Part shown: one piece after another, positions 49,228-60,420 of the stretch | Numbering within the stretch: position 1 is the first letter of the stretch | Layout: every line of letters starts with the position of its first letter | Assembly: GCA_037074615.1 (NCBI GenBank) | Contig: CM073551.1 | Span: 22,071,750 to 22,135,749, forward strand | Origin: Leucaena leucocephala | Taxonomy: Eukaryota; Streptophyta; Magnoliopsida; Fabales; Fabaceae | DNA: 64,000 bases | Reading direction: 5' to 3' | The notes under the pieces: model-generated | Told to the model about the DNA's origin: nothing | What the model saw: the letters and a program-made list of their open reading frames with translations, nothing else | Database searches by the model: none | Made by a program: the position numbers and the translations under genes

Positions 49228-50480
49228 TTTAACATCTGAGATATAGGTGAGCTCAAAAGTTATGCAACCTTTGTTAAGTCGAGCTGAAAACGACCCCCCA
49301 TAACATCATAAAAAGATGTTGCTTTCATGAGTAAAGACAAACTAAAAAGGAAATGAAATAAAAAAAAGAAACTAGCTTATTGCTCAAGGTTAATCCTTTA
49401 CCAGTCCACAAGCATAAAAGAACTCAAGTTTAGAATAGTTCACCACAACCATGGAGTTCTAGAGTTTGTTATCTTTAAGCAACAGTGAAAGTGCTGCCAT
49501 ATACCTTTTTCATAAAATTTTACTTTATAAGTGCCAGTGATTGAGGAAGAGATCAAGAAGGTAAACGAATGATCTCTCTTCATTAACTCTTGCTGGTTTT
49601 CCTGATACCCATCGAGTGAGGAAACTAGGTAAGTGGGCATCCTGATTACCCAATTCATAAACTACCAGCAAACAATATACTCCCAAGCATCAATAAAGTC
49701 TCTTAAGGTCTCAAAACAATCAATAAAGTCTCAACAAAGTTAATATAAGATCCTTCCTCTTTGCCAATAAACATTTTTAATCTAATAATTTTAATCAGCA
49801 GCAACCACCAAGGAAAAAAAGGATTCGAGCTTACCAGTCACAGAAAAGACGATGAAGGAACGAGGAAATGAGTGGTTGAACCCCTAAACCTCACTCACAG
49901 CAACTGAACAAAGGGACAGAGACGGGTCAGACGCTGAAGAACAAAGAAAAATGAAGCGCACAAACAGCAACACAAGCTTCAATCGTACCACCAGACGCAG
50001 AAAAGGGAAGAATAAACAAGAAGCAAAATGCTCATCCAGCTTCACCACGGCAGCGTCGCGAACACAGGAAGAAGCTAATACACACCGACGGCGGACTGAA
50101 GAAGGACGGAGGAGGACTACGGAGTTGAAGAACGAAGAGGGGCTGATGAAGCGAAACTCTGCACACGCACCACACCGGCGAGAAGGAAAAGGGGAACGGC
50201 AATGGGGGTTTTCGAGTGAGAGGGAAAATGTTCCTGAAGCTGCTCCCTGCTAAAGTGCTAATGCTTAAACTAGACGGGAATGGGGAAGAGGTCTCTCTGT
50301 TTTTCTTCCTTTTTTTCTGTTGCTTTTGTTTTTTTAAGATGGGCTTTAGTATACTTGCTCGATGCCCGCCCTGTCGGATAATTAGTTCGGCCCGAAAATG
50401 CCTGATCTTCTGAACTGTTTTTTGGACCGGGCTCGGAACTCAACCACTGTACATGAACAAAAACCAAAACACGCAACCCA
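49228..50480 (-). pseudogene. Orphan PAC promoter, 5' UTR exon and leader intron (no coding exons)
   Basis: Inverse match to 5055-6222 of the left block. The leader exon ends at 50,036, but its donor reads CTGG|ATGAGC instead of CTGG|GTGAGT, so normal splicing is lost. Left-block similarity ends at about 49,372; 49,228-49,371 is shared only with 63,163-63,310. None of the PAC coding exons follows; instead the PPR neighbourhood begins. Confidence 0.8.
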
Positions 50481-50862
50481 TCATCTGGTTTAGCTGCTAT
50501 GACGAGGTATATGATTATTTAGAGTTTATTCTATTCTTAAAAAATATTATTTTATTATAATTTTAATCGCGACACTTGAAAAAAAATATTTTAGCTCATG
50601 TGTGCTTAAATTTATATTTAAAAATAATATACAATTTGTTTTACCTGAAGTAAAGAGAAAAAAAAAATTTAGACCTGCTTTTATACAGTGAGTAGTTCAA
50701 TCTCTTTTAAAAGATTTCTGTGCCAAAAAAATCACAAAAACACGCATAACTTTCTGACGAATCTCGTAAATATCTGTAAGTAAGTGTTCTAAAAACTGTA
50801 TCTTAGTGGAGCTGGTGCCGAAATACACCTACAATTTTTTGTACCAACAAAACAACGAAAAC
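50480..50862 (+). repeat. Insertion containing a diverged family D SINE
   Basis: The left block reads straight through this point (GTTATGGGTGTTTTAGTTT, near 5108-5126), while the right block is interrupted for roughly 380 bases. The insert contains TATTATTTTATTATAATTTT and TTAAATTTATATTTAAA of family D. Borders are approximate. Confidence 0.5.
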
Positions 50863-50907
50863 ACCCATAACACAGGTACAATAATCCAAAGACATGTAAA
50901 TTACAGG

Positions 50908-51395
50908 ACTTAGGGCATGTTTGGATGCATTCCAGATCTTAGTTTTAATAAGCTTTTTAAGTAAAACTTTAATTTAGAAAAATTTTAAAACAAACAGCCA
51001 TATTTGTCCATAAGTATTTTTGGACAAAACTATAGTTTTAAATAAACTATTAAAATCAGCTTTTTGAACAGTAAAAGAGCTTATACACTATCCAATTACT
51101 ATCTTACCCCTACTTTTTCTTACACTCTCTATCCTCTATCCACTCTCATCACTCTTTTCTACACTCTCTCCTCTCTCTTATCTTTTTTTCTACTTCTCTC
51201 CTCTCTCTTACTTTTAATCAAATCATATTTTTTTTATAATTTATCGTCATTCTAAAAATAACTATCCAAACACTTATTTATTCAAAATCACTTTTTTTAC
51301 ATAAACTCTTTTCTAAAAATTTTTTTCCATGTCCATAATCTTTTTTTTTTATAATCTTTTTTTTACAATCTTATCTAAACAAACACTTAAATAAT
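50908..51395 (+). mobile_element. Pyrimidine-core MITE, copy 3
   Basis: Starts GGGCATGTTTGGATGC and ends TTATCTAAACAAACACTT as imperfect inverted ends. Shares the CTCTCCTCTCTCTTA core and ACTATCCAAACACTTATTTA with the copy at 31,795. The frame 51,064-51,255 is its translated core. It interrupts sequence that is continuous in the left block. Confidence 0.7.
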
Positions 51396-52215
51396 AATAT
51401 AAAAAAATAAAATGTAAAACCTACATTGCTCTAGGTCCTAGCAAACCCTACCAGCAAGATAGCAAAATGAACGAAATTTGTAAAATTTCAAATTCTCGAT
51501 GACACTTACCAGAAATTTGTGAACTAGAGACAAACAGAAACACAGGATCGGAATAAAGAAGAGAATAAAACTATATGTTTAAACCATTGAAAACATCTGG
51601 AAAGCGTATCCCTTACCTAGGAATGCTTCTTACGCCAGGTAATCACATGTTTTAACAGAAGAACTTGCTTAAAATACTTCCGTTGACACCATTCAGATTT
51701 TGCAATACAGGGGAACTCAAGAAAGCAGCATATCCAGCCAACTAAACCATTAGCAGGAGTAATTAAGTGTCTATGATTATAATGCCACGGGCCAAAAACG
51801 CCCATCCATCAAAAATAAAAATAAACATATTCCAATAACATCGTATTTCCTTTCATTTACCAGATAAACACATTCTAACTACACTACACCAGGCTCAGAA
51901 GGCTATGCTTGATGCCTAAACGGAGAATGCATAATTCACCGTTTCGCATGATATAGTTGATGTTTCTGGATCTCTCGATCAAGCGATATCAAACAAATAA
52001 GGAATTGAGATAATCTGTCACGTATTTTCTCTACAAATCGCACTTATTACGCATCTGATAATGGCCTCCGGCGTGAACGCCCAGCGTGAAGGAATGATGA
52101 GGAACCGTAAATCTGCGAACCCTAACACGATCGAGGTGGAAGATGATGGATTTCATCGAAACGCACCGTTGCACTTGGGCCACATTTTTTTTATTTTAGT
52201 CTAGCCCACGTGGTA

Positions 52216-52438
52216 TTCTTTATTTTTTTATACTGAAAAATTTAAATAAAATTAGCATTATCTCTTACTAAGATTAGGGCACAACTTTAGAACTCAGAGA
52301 GCACTTACAAGAGATTTACAATATCACTTATCAAAGAAAATCTCATAATAGTAGTGGGAATTAAATCCACGTCATTATAAAATATGAACTCATTTTTTAT
52401 CATCTATATTAATTCTTATTTGATCACGTTCTTTATTT
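52216..52438 (-). repeat. SINE family R, inverted copy
   Basis: Body about 52,226-52,428 between direct repeats TTCTTTATTT (52,216-52,225 and 52,429-52,438). Its reverse complement matches the two SINE units that follow. The left block has an uninterrupted site near 4283-4300. Confidence 0.65.
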
Positions 52439-52555
52439 ACTATCATATTATGGCCACGTTTTGCAAAACAAACGGCCCAATAAAATGGTTATGTTAATTG
52501 TTTTTCATACCAGAAAAGTTATGTTTTAGTGGAGAGCGGAAATAAATAAGTAAAT

Positions 52556-52989
52556 AACTATCTATTGGTCAATAAAAGTTAACACAACTAATAAAAAATG
52601 AGTTTATATCTTATAAGAATATGAGTTCGATTCCGCTTCTATTATAAGAACTCTTTTGATATACAATTTTGTAAGTTCTTTATAAACACTCTCTTAGTCC
52701 TAGAGCTATACCATGACCTTAGTAGAAGATCAGTACCGAATCTATCTAATTTTTTTTGTACCAAAAAAATTAACTATCCATTAGCCAAGTTAGCACAAAT
52801 AATAAGAAACCGGCTCGTATGACATAAGTTTAATTCCCACTGCTGTTGTGATGGCCTCTTTGATAGACGATCTCGTAAATCCTCTGTAAATACTCTCTGA
52901 ACCCTAGGACTGTGTCTTAATCTTGATAGAGGACCGGTATCGAACCTTCATAAACTTTTTTGTATATAAAAAAACTATCCATTATGGCC
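52556..52989 (+). repeat. Two tandem SINEs (family R) in one target site
   Basis: Unit 1 about 52,567-52,771 and unit 2 about 52,783-52,972. Each starts with a box A-like segment (unit 2 TTAGCCAAGTTAGCAC) and has a box B (unit 1 GAGTTCGATTCCG, a near-perfect pol III box B). Each ends in AAAAAAACT-type tails. The target sequence AACTATCYATT occurs three times: 52,556-52,566, 52,772-52,782 and 52,973-52,983. This is the same site that carries a different SINE in the left block (3949-4170). Confidence 0.8.
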
Positions 52990-53834
52990 CAAAAGAAAAA
53001 TAGCATCCACTCACTATGTACATAAAATTAAAAAAAACAAAAACCAATGGGGTTGAATTTAACAAGAGAAATTAATCCCTCACAATATAACAAATCAAAC
53101 ATAAAGAAAGTTGGAGGGCTTGAAGTCTTTTTACAACTTAAGTCATAAAAATATGTAACCACTTTTTAGAATAAATAGATTATCCTTATCTTAAGTCATT
53201 TATTGGTCAAAAGAACACTCATTATTTCAACTCAAGACAATCTCAATGTCAGCATTGTGTCTTCCGAGGTTTACTTTATAAACTTCAAAAATCTAAGGAA
53301 TTTGGTTTTGCACGCTTTGGAGCCAAGGTCTAAAAAGATGCCTGAACAATGTAGAGGAGATTGCCAACACAATAGTACTAACAATTCTAGGATTAAACAG
53401 TTGGCATGTTTCCTCATCATAAAAATGAATGGGTATTTGAAAGCCTCCTCATTTTTTCAGTGGTGACTCCGTTAAAATGTATTGTTAATGGTTAATACCC
53501 TAGTCATGTCCTCAAGGGAATAATATTCAGGTGTTTGCCTTGTTCTTCACTGCCATATGTTCTGTAATTTCCCTTCAACATCTTGAACTATTATCACCAA
53601 ACATTATTTTTTCGTCCAACCAATGCTTCTAGTTTCTTCTCGCTTCAGCAATTTCATATTCATTGAAAATCCAAATAAGAAACTAGCTTCAAATCATCTC
53701 AGGGAAGGGAGGAAGAGACTCCTAAGTTTCAAAGCAACCTATTCTAAGTAATGATATGGTGTATTTGAAAGAGAATAATAACATACAGAATGTACAATTC
53801 AAATATGAAATTAAATGATCCTAACATGCGTAAA

Positions 53835-56145
53835 TCAAGCGTCATCACCATCACTTCCAGCAGCGACATGAGCTTCTTGAGCTTGCAAGTACCTGCTGCC
53901 ATCAGGGCCAATAACCTTAAACCTACTCAAGAACAGATCATGTCACCAAAAAGGTGTATTAATTAACCGCCCAAAAAATAAAGGCCAACGTAATGAAATG
54001 GTATAGTAAACTCAACAAAAGATAACAATCTAGTATCAAAGGGGTTAGCTCAGTTGATAAACAAAGATGGCGTATCCATACTAATGTAGGTTTGATTCCT
54101 TTGGAAAGCGTTTTTAGAGGTAGAAATTCTGAAGGCATCAGGCTCATATGACGGAGTACGCTCTTAAGATCGCCCGAAGAGAAGATTTGATCTCAAGGAA
54201 AGTTGGGGCCTTCGGGGGCGTTGTGATGATACCCTAAAAGGACAGTAAAGAATAACAGACTGGACTGGTTACCTTTCAAGAATGAATTTTCCTTCTTTGT
54301 ACTTCTCGCTTTTCTCATGTGCAGCCTCCTAAAAATTAACAAAAGTGGAATAGGCATTAAGGAACACTTCACAATTAACAACAGCAAGACAAGAAAACAA
54401 GCAAATCCCAAATAATGAGCTCTTAAAGATGCTCCTTACATATTTCCATCCAACAATGGATCCACATGTGACACAGAATATGTCAACAACAGTATGCAAT
54501 CCTGTTATCATCATCCGCTCTTCTTTCTCTCCAACTGTGACATTCACACTGTCATAAGGAAGAGAAATCAAGAAGACAAAAAGGTCCTCGTAAGTTCACC
54601 CTGACATCACACCAGAACTTGAAAATTTTCAATCAGGAAGAATTCCCCATCAACACATTCAAGAAGAACTGATGAAGCATGTACCCAAGTTATTGGGTTT
54701 CTCTCAAGATATTGCAAATTCTAGAAATGTTAAAATTATAAACATAGCAGCATAAACAGAATCTACATTCCCAACTTCTAATGCTTTTGTCAACTTAAAA
54801 TAACACTTACACTTCATTAAATAGGTAAGCCTTCCCATGCCTGGAATGGAAAGACTATGAAAGGGAAAAAAAACCAAAAAAGCAGAGTTAGATTGCACTT
54901 ATGATTCCATTTTCAGGATACAAGAAATTTGTGAAATTCATAGTACAAATTAAGGATTCAGAATGCATATAGAAAATCGTGGTAAGGAAGATAAAATCAA
55001 TTACGATGTTAGTTTCCCAAATGCTTCTCTTCTTTCTAAACAAGAAGTCACAAGAGGAGAAGACTAAGTAAAAAGAATGATGTAGATAAAAAATGACAAC
55101 TCTATTTCTTACAAAGATCCACATTGTGACATAAAATACTGAAGGTTGAGTGGATTTTTCAATTAGAAGACTGTAACCCCACAACTTCACGATTGAAAAA
55201 ATTGGCATACTTTGATGGAGATATAATCAAAGTTATCAAGTTCTGCTACACTCAAAGACTGATTGAAGGATTGAACCACTAATATTATGTGCTGCGCCAA
55301 TTCGATTTCTCCTCCTTAATAGGTTAAATTGTTTCATCATTGTATTACAAAAGTCATCTATGCAAGGAACTTCTTTAGATAACAAAAGTTGCATTTCAAT
55401 TAAACAACACCCTTTCAAACATGAATAACAATTATGACTTCAAGACAAGGTGTATAAAGTGAGACGTTCCCACTCTCTCCAAAATATGCGTGATATAGCG
55501 CAAAGAAAAGATCCTTCTACAGTCAAAGAATCACATGACAACAGAAGAATTTATCAACAGAACAAGATGAAGCATTGGCAAGAGAAATGACATTGAAGAA
55601 TCGTATCTGATGTCTTTAAATAAGTTTTTCTACTGATTAAAAGAGTGATGATTAGATTCCTAATAGGGCAGTTCAGTATATCAGTCTGAGTGTTAATATA
55701 ACTGTTTAAAACACATTAAAGACCCTGAGACAGACCCAGATACAGCTCCTCCCTATAATTGCAGTGCTTCAAAGACAGCACAATATGATTTAAGAGGTAA
55801 TGTTATATATATGATCATGTCTAATTTTTGGTTCAATTGATTTCCTCATATCTTGTCTCCTCTAAAATTATACTCCTTAACTCCCTTTCCTGTTCCTCGT
55901 GTGCCCCCTATCATCCCAATAATGGGACTTCCTAGTTAGCTTATCAGCTTATATCTATTCTCCATAGGAAACCCAGAAATTTCCATAAGAAAACTGCACA
56001 ATCCAAATCCAGAAAGTGAAATTCAAGTTTCAGGGAAGAGAAATGAAACCTTGGAAATGATGTCATCAAGAAGGGCAAGATGCGTACGGCAGTGCTTGCA
56101 GCTATAGATGTTTCCTTCCAGATTGATCAAGAACAACCTTCCCAT
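53835..56145 (-). CDS. Yippee-like zinc-binding protein, right copy (5 exons, 130 aa)
   Basis: Minus-strand exons 56,145-56,050, 54,854-54,811, 54,548-54,440, 54,328-54,273 and 53,922-53,835, each with the same length as in the left copy, so the frame is open throughout. Zinc pairs Cys16/Cys19 and Cys72/Cys75 are kept. It differs by Ser31, Ser36 and Glu57; position 36 is normally Cys in Yippee proteins (FHCRHGKAYLF), although it is not one of the two CXXC pairs. Exon 5 encodes the identical C-terminus. Function as for the left copy, uncertain. Confidence 0.92.
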
Positions 56146-57249
56146 ATCTCCCCTTACCCCCAATCTATCAACTTCGAAACCACAAGAAATAATTAATCGA
56201 ATTTCCCTTCGACAAACGACCAAGGAGAAAAGAAAGATATCAAGTAAGTAAATCACAAGCCCAGAAAGGAAAATGAGAAATATTAAACTCTTAGAACCCA
56301 GAAAAGCTAAACCAGAATAATAGACAAAATCAATCTGACAGAGGATACATCAGACAATGCAATTCAAAGTACGTGACCAAACTACTTAGGAATAACAATT
56401 AAGAAAAATCTTATATTTATGGCGACCTAAAGAATACAGATTGAGGGTGTGAATCAGCAACGAAGACAGAGAAGGAATTCATCGAATCGTTTACCAGGAA
56501 AAAGTACAAAGGCATTCGAATCCTATCACTCAGTAATGGGGTGGTCAGTGCAATTCGGCTTTGTGAATGACGGGGTCCGTTTCGGCCCCGCGATATGATG
56601 ACGCTCGTTATAAACTTATGACATTCTTTTGCAAAGAGGTCCCTATAATTTATTGTTAGTCAATAGTGTTTTCGGTATTTAGTAAAAAACTACGTTTTCA
56701 ATAAAAAATACGGAAAATATATTAATTAATAAGAAGATAACAATTATATTATTTTGACAGGTGCTATTTTCTGATTAAATTATATGCATTCCATGCTATT
56801 CATTGGAAAAAGATACACATTTATCATAATTTATTTTAATTAAAAAAATTTTGGCCAATATTTTAATTTAAAAATTTAATAATAAATATACAAGCAATTG
56901 CATATGAATGTAATATTAATGAAATAAATTTACTTCTTAATTGTTAGAAAATAAAGAAAGAGGAAGAGAAACTTATTAGATTCAGATTCAGATTATCTAC
57001 TCTAAAATAAATTATAATTGATGGAGAAAAACCCTATATAGAGATGAGATGGGTGGGGGATATGTTAACTCACCCCACCTACATATATCATATATGGATG
57101 CTATAAGAAGACTTCCCTCCTACCGACAAGTGTATGTGAGGAAATGAGGAAAAAACCGTTGTGGGGAGGTTGTAGGGGAGAAAGAAAGATGCACCTTTCG
57201 TGTTGGAATGATGTTGCGGCCTTGGGATTCGTTAATTAATCATCAAGCT
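56146..57249. other. Yippee right-copy promoter and intergenic DNA
   Basis: The leader and promoter up to about 56,425 mirror the first 278 bases of the window. 56,425-56,600 continues the promoter (its left equivalent lies outside the window). After that AT-rich DNA with no recognised gene. Confidence 0.5.
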
Positions 57250-57430
57250 TTGATGGAGAGAGTATAGAGAAGCATTGCCATTGGGTTCCTTTGGACTGCA
57301 ACTCTATTGACTCTTCTCTTCACATTCTTGGTGATTGTACTTTAGCCAGAGAGGTTTGGTTAAAATTAGTTAAGCAATCTTACAGTAACTTTGTAGGATT
57401 GGGTTCTTACAAATGCAAAGAATGAAGCAG
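57250..57430 (+). mobile_element. LINE remnant, reverse-transcriptase zinc-knuckle part
   Basis: A short readable stretch, HWVPLDCNSIDSSLHILGDC followed by TLAREVWLKLV, resembles the zf-RVT region that follows reverse transcriptase in plant LINEs (the LHxLxDCxxAxxVW signature). It ends in a stop; no other LINE domains are next to it. Confidence 0.6.
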
Positions 57431-58060
57431 GGAGTTCTAATGCCAGAAAAATACAATAGTTAAGACTTATCGCCCATGTTTGTTGAACTATATGAAAAGC
57501 AAGATGCAAAAAGCTCTACTATGAAGAAGATGCTCTTGAAATATACATTGCTTCTATTAGCACTCAAACAGAAATTGATGACATCAAGCTTGAAGCTGGA
57601 TGAACATACTAGCATGAAATCTTGCTCGTTAAAATTATTTGTGGAGAGTTGATTTTACACTGAGGTAAATATATGAGAGTTTTATCTTATAAAGTACAAA
57701 AATGATTAGAATGGTGCTTTTCCTATCCATTCCAAACAGACACTTAGGGGCCACATTCCAAGTCAAACCTATATTTCTACATCCTCGTGCAGTACTTTAT
57801 TCCATTCTTCAGGCATTTCAAAAGGAGCCTTAATGTGAAAAAGAGTTGAAAACCAAAATGCATCTCACTTGAAAGCTTTCTTTCTTTCTTTTTTTGGCCG
57901 TCCTCGCTTCAAAGTCAATGGCAGCACAAATGTACAATCATGTGTAATCTACCATTTCAATCAACATATTCATCAGTATCTTATCCAAAAGGAAATAATT
58001 TGAGTAAAAATTTGTTTTGTCCTGCCGAAGCCAAAGGGTTTGGCATTAGAGATTCAACAA
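57431..58060. other. Intergenic DNA and IMP2 3' flank
   Basis: No gene recognised. The last part is likely the 3' UTR of IMP2. Confidence 0.45.
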
Positions 58061-59222
58061 TTAAGAAGGAAATCCTTCTGGTGGGATCTTCTTCACAGCA
58101 CCTATTCTTTGAGGAGGCCATACAACGTGGGTCACCCTTCCTCGAACTAAACCCAGAGGAATCTGCAAACATAATTCCTAGGTTACCTGTATGTTGAGAG
58201 ACTCATAACAACAAAATACTCTTCATTTGCCACAAAGCGGCGAAGACATGATCCACAACAAGCCGTTGATTTATTTATTCTATCAAGACAGATAATATGA
58301 AGCAATAGATATGAAAACGAACTAGTATGCCCTTAAAGCTACGTTTGGATGGAGAGAAAAGTGAAAGGAAAATAAGGGAAAGAAATGCTAGGAAAGAGAA
58401 TTTCTAAGAATGGTAAAAAAAATTACTATTTTTAAGAATTTTACCTTCTAGTATTCTTTCGTCCCTAACTTTCTAAGCTACAAATGAATTCATGCTAACA
58501 TTTTAACTCTAAACTTCACCAACAGGGTAATAAAATGTTTAGTTATGACAAGACACGTTGCCACCAAACTTAGTTCAAGACACCGTCATTTATAAAATGT
58601 TTGTTTTCTTGTTTCTAGTATAAAAATGGAAGCTTACAGGACCAAATGAGTTTGAATCCAGGCTGGAAGAAGCATTGTCTCCCTCAACCCAACAGTGTCC
58701 TTCTGGAATCTTCAGCACATCATAGTTACGATGTGCACCAAACCACTCACCAGGTAATGCAACAATTCTCTTAATGTGCGTCTCCTTGTGATTCAAGGGG
58801 GAGCTACAGAAGTTCAGAATGTAATAATTACACAATTTTAAAATAAAACCATAGATGAAATAAATTATATGAAAACTGGCAAGAAAGGTTACCGGAATAC
58901 CACCACATCACCATGGGAAAATCTATAGTTTCCAAGGCAAAATTTCTCAACCAAGACATAGTCATCTGCAAAATAACCTAATGTCAGACATCAAAATATG
59001 AAATAATAATAATAAAAAAAAAATCTCGCAGAAAATTCTTTTAGCAAGAAATTTACCAGAAATATTTCCCGTCAAAGAGCTGGTTTTAGGATTAAATGTG
59101 GGAGACATAGAGCCACCACGAACTGGAACAATGCTCACATAACGATCTGTTACCGTGACAGTAATGAGCCCAAATGTGATAAATTTCTTTGTAAAACTCC
59201 ACACAAAGCTTCCTGTTCCCAT
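58061..59222 (-). CDS. Mitochondrial inner membrane protease subunit 2 (IMP2-like), apparent +1 frameshift
   Basis: Minus-strand exons 59,222-59,057, 58,966-58,893, 58,803-58,638 and 58,162-58,061. Start MGTGSFVWSFTKKF with a hydrophobic anchor (FGLITVTVTDRYVSIVPV), catalytic Ser38 in RGGSMSPTFNP, catalytic Lys91 in HIKRIVALPGEW, then PEGHCWVEGDN, SNSFGPIPLGLVRGRVTHVV and WPPQRIGAV: the order and residues of the S26-type peptidase IMP2, which trims presequences in the intermembrane space with IMP1. The four exons would give 168 residues, but exon 2 is 74 nt where 73 are needed: a run of five A (58,918-58,922, + strand) replaces four and shifts the frame, producing a stop a few codons later. 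Everything else is intact. Homopolymer error or real lesion cannot be told apart here. Confidence 0.85.
58325..58460. repeat. MITE-like fragment in the last IMP2 intron
   Basis: GCTACGTTTGGATGGAGAGA followed by an A/G-rich tract resembles the end of a hAT-like MITE. The other end was not identified. Confidence 0.3.
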
Positions 59223-60420
59223 TTATAGGTCACCACGTCTTGGTGCATATCTAGTTCATGTTGAAACCATGTCCAGCTCAGTTTACCATAACCAAGCAAT
59301 GAAAACAGTGCAGCTGAGAGTGAAACAAACAAACATAAAACACATTCAGTTAATGATTGTAGACGGTCTATGTATCAAAAGTGCTACAGAAGTAAAGACA
59401 AATAAAAATACCGGAAATTAATCGCTGCTTAAGGATAATTAAACTTTACGCCAAAAATATAGAAAAAAATAAAGAAAGCATGCATACCGCCTACTCTAAG
59501 ATAATCTAAATTCAGTTTACATCAAAAAGAGATAATAATTATCTAGTTCAACTAATTTGCATGGCACATAATCCTGTGATCTATTTCCATCTATTAGTGG
59601 CCCTGCAGAATTGGAGGAACCTAGAACATAATATTCATCATATTTGATGATATTCCGTGACAGCTTCGAGCTCATATTCAACAGACTTCCAAATTGCTCA
59701 TTTACGAAGACCAAATATTCAGTTGACTTAAAGGGGGAAAAATCATGGAAAAACAGTTATCCATCTTTTTCCTACATTTCAACATTAATCAACCAAGCAT
59801 CATTTTCTCAGGCTTTCTATCAATCACCATGAAGGCAAAAGCATGAAAATTAAAACCACGACGTAGGAAATAATTAAAAACTTGAGGAACAGAAACGATT
59901 AAGTAGAAGATTTCACATAAGTAAGCATGTAAACAATTTTTAAGAAGCAGCGATGTTTCATCACGGAACTTTTAACTTTCCACAATCAGAAACTAGTAAG
60001 ATACTCAGCACAGACGATCAAGAGATAAATCGATGAGCCGTCTTGTATCTCGGTCAAGATAGGAATACTGGCTCAATTTTTCTCTAAGAAAATTAAGTTT
60101 CCCAGTAATCGGGAAATTGGATAACACCATCCACCACAACATGTCATCACCATTAACCATGAATAACGTGTATCGAAATGGGAAAATGAGAGCTGAGATG
60201 GAGGCAATAATGAGAGATTACCGGATAGCGAAGGAGAGAGAGTGGGAAGAGAAGACGGTCAGCTCAGGTCGATGCCGGCGCCAAAACCCCAATACTAGAG
60301 TAACTGAAGCAGGGATGACGAGGCCGAAAGGATTTGGTTTTAGGCTAAGTTCAACGGAGGGAGGTTAGGTTAAATTAATTTAAAAGTGGGTAGGTGAAAG
60401 CAGAGGAAATTATAAATATG
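59223..60420 (-). promoter_or_regulatory. IMP2 leader, leader intron and promoter
   Basis: The part 59,655-60,345 mirrors 13,331-13,988 of the left block, so this upstream region is older than the duplication. The pyrimidine-rich leader (minus strand, around 60,200-60,290) has a likely splice donor TATCCG|GTAATA near 60,222. A plus-strand frame without a recognised family runs across it (60,117-60,368). Confidence 0.5.

Larger units (their letters stand above)
51396..53834. other. Right-block spacer between PAC leader and Yippee, with SINE insertions
   Basis: Inverse of about 2685-4790 on the left, including the block around ACCCTAACACGATCGAGGTG (52,120) that mirrors 4394-4413. It carries three SINEs that the left lacks (52,216-52,438 and two at 52,556-52,989). 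No coding gene. Confidence 0.6.

Noticed and set aside
49951..50253. 100-codon plus-strand frame rich in Arg/Thr/Glu
   Set aside because: It is the antisense of the orphan PAC leader exon; the frame is not shared as a protein with any family I know.
57940..58197. 85-codon plus-strand frame
   Set aside because: Shadow of the last IMP2 exon on the other strand, where the protein family is clear.
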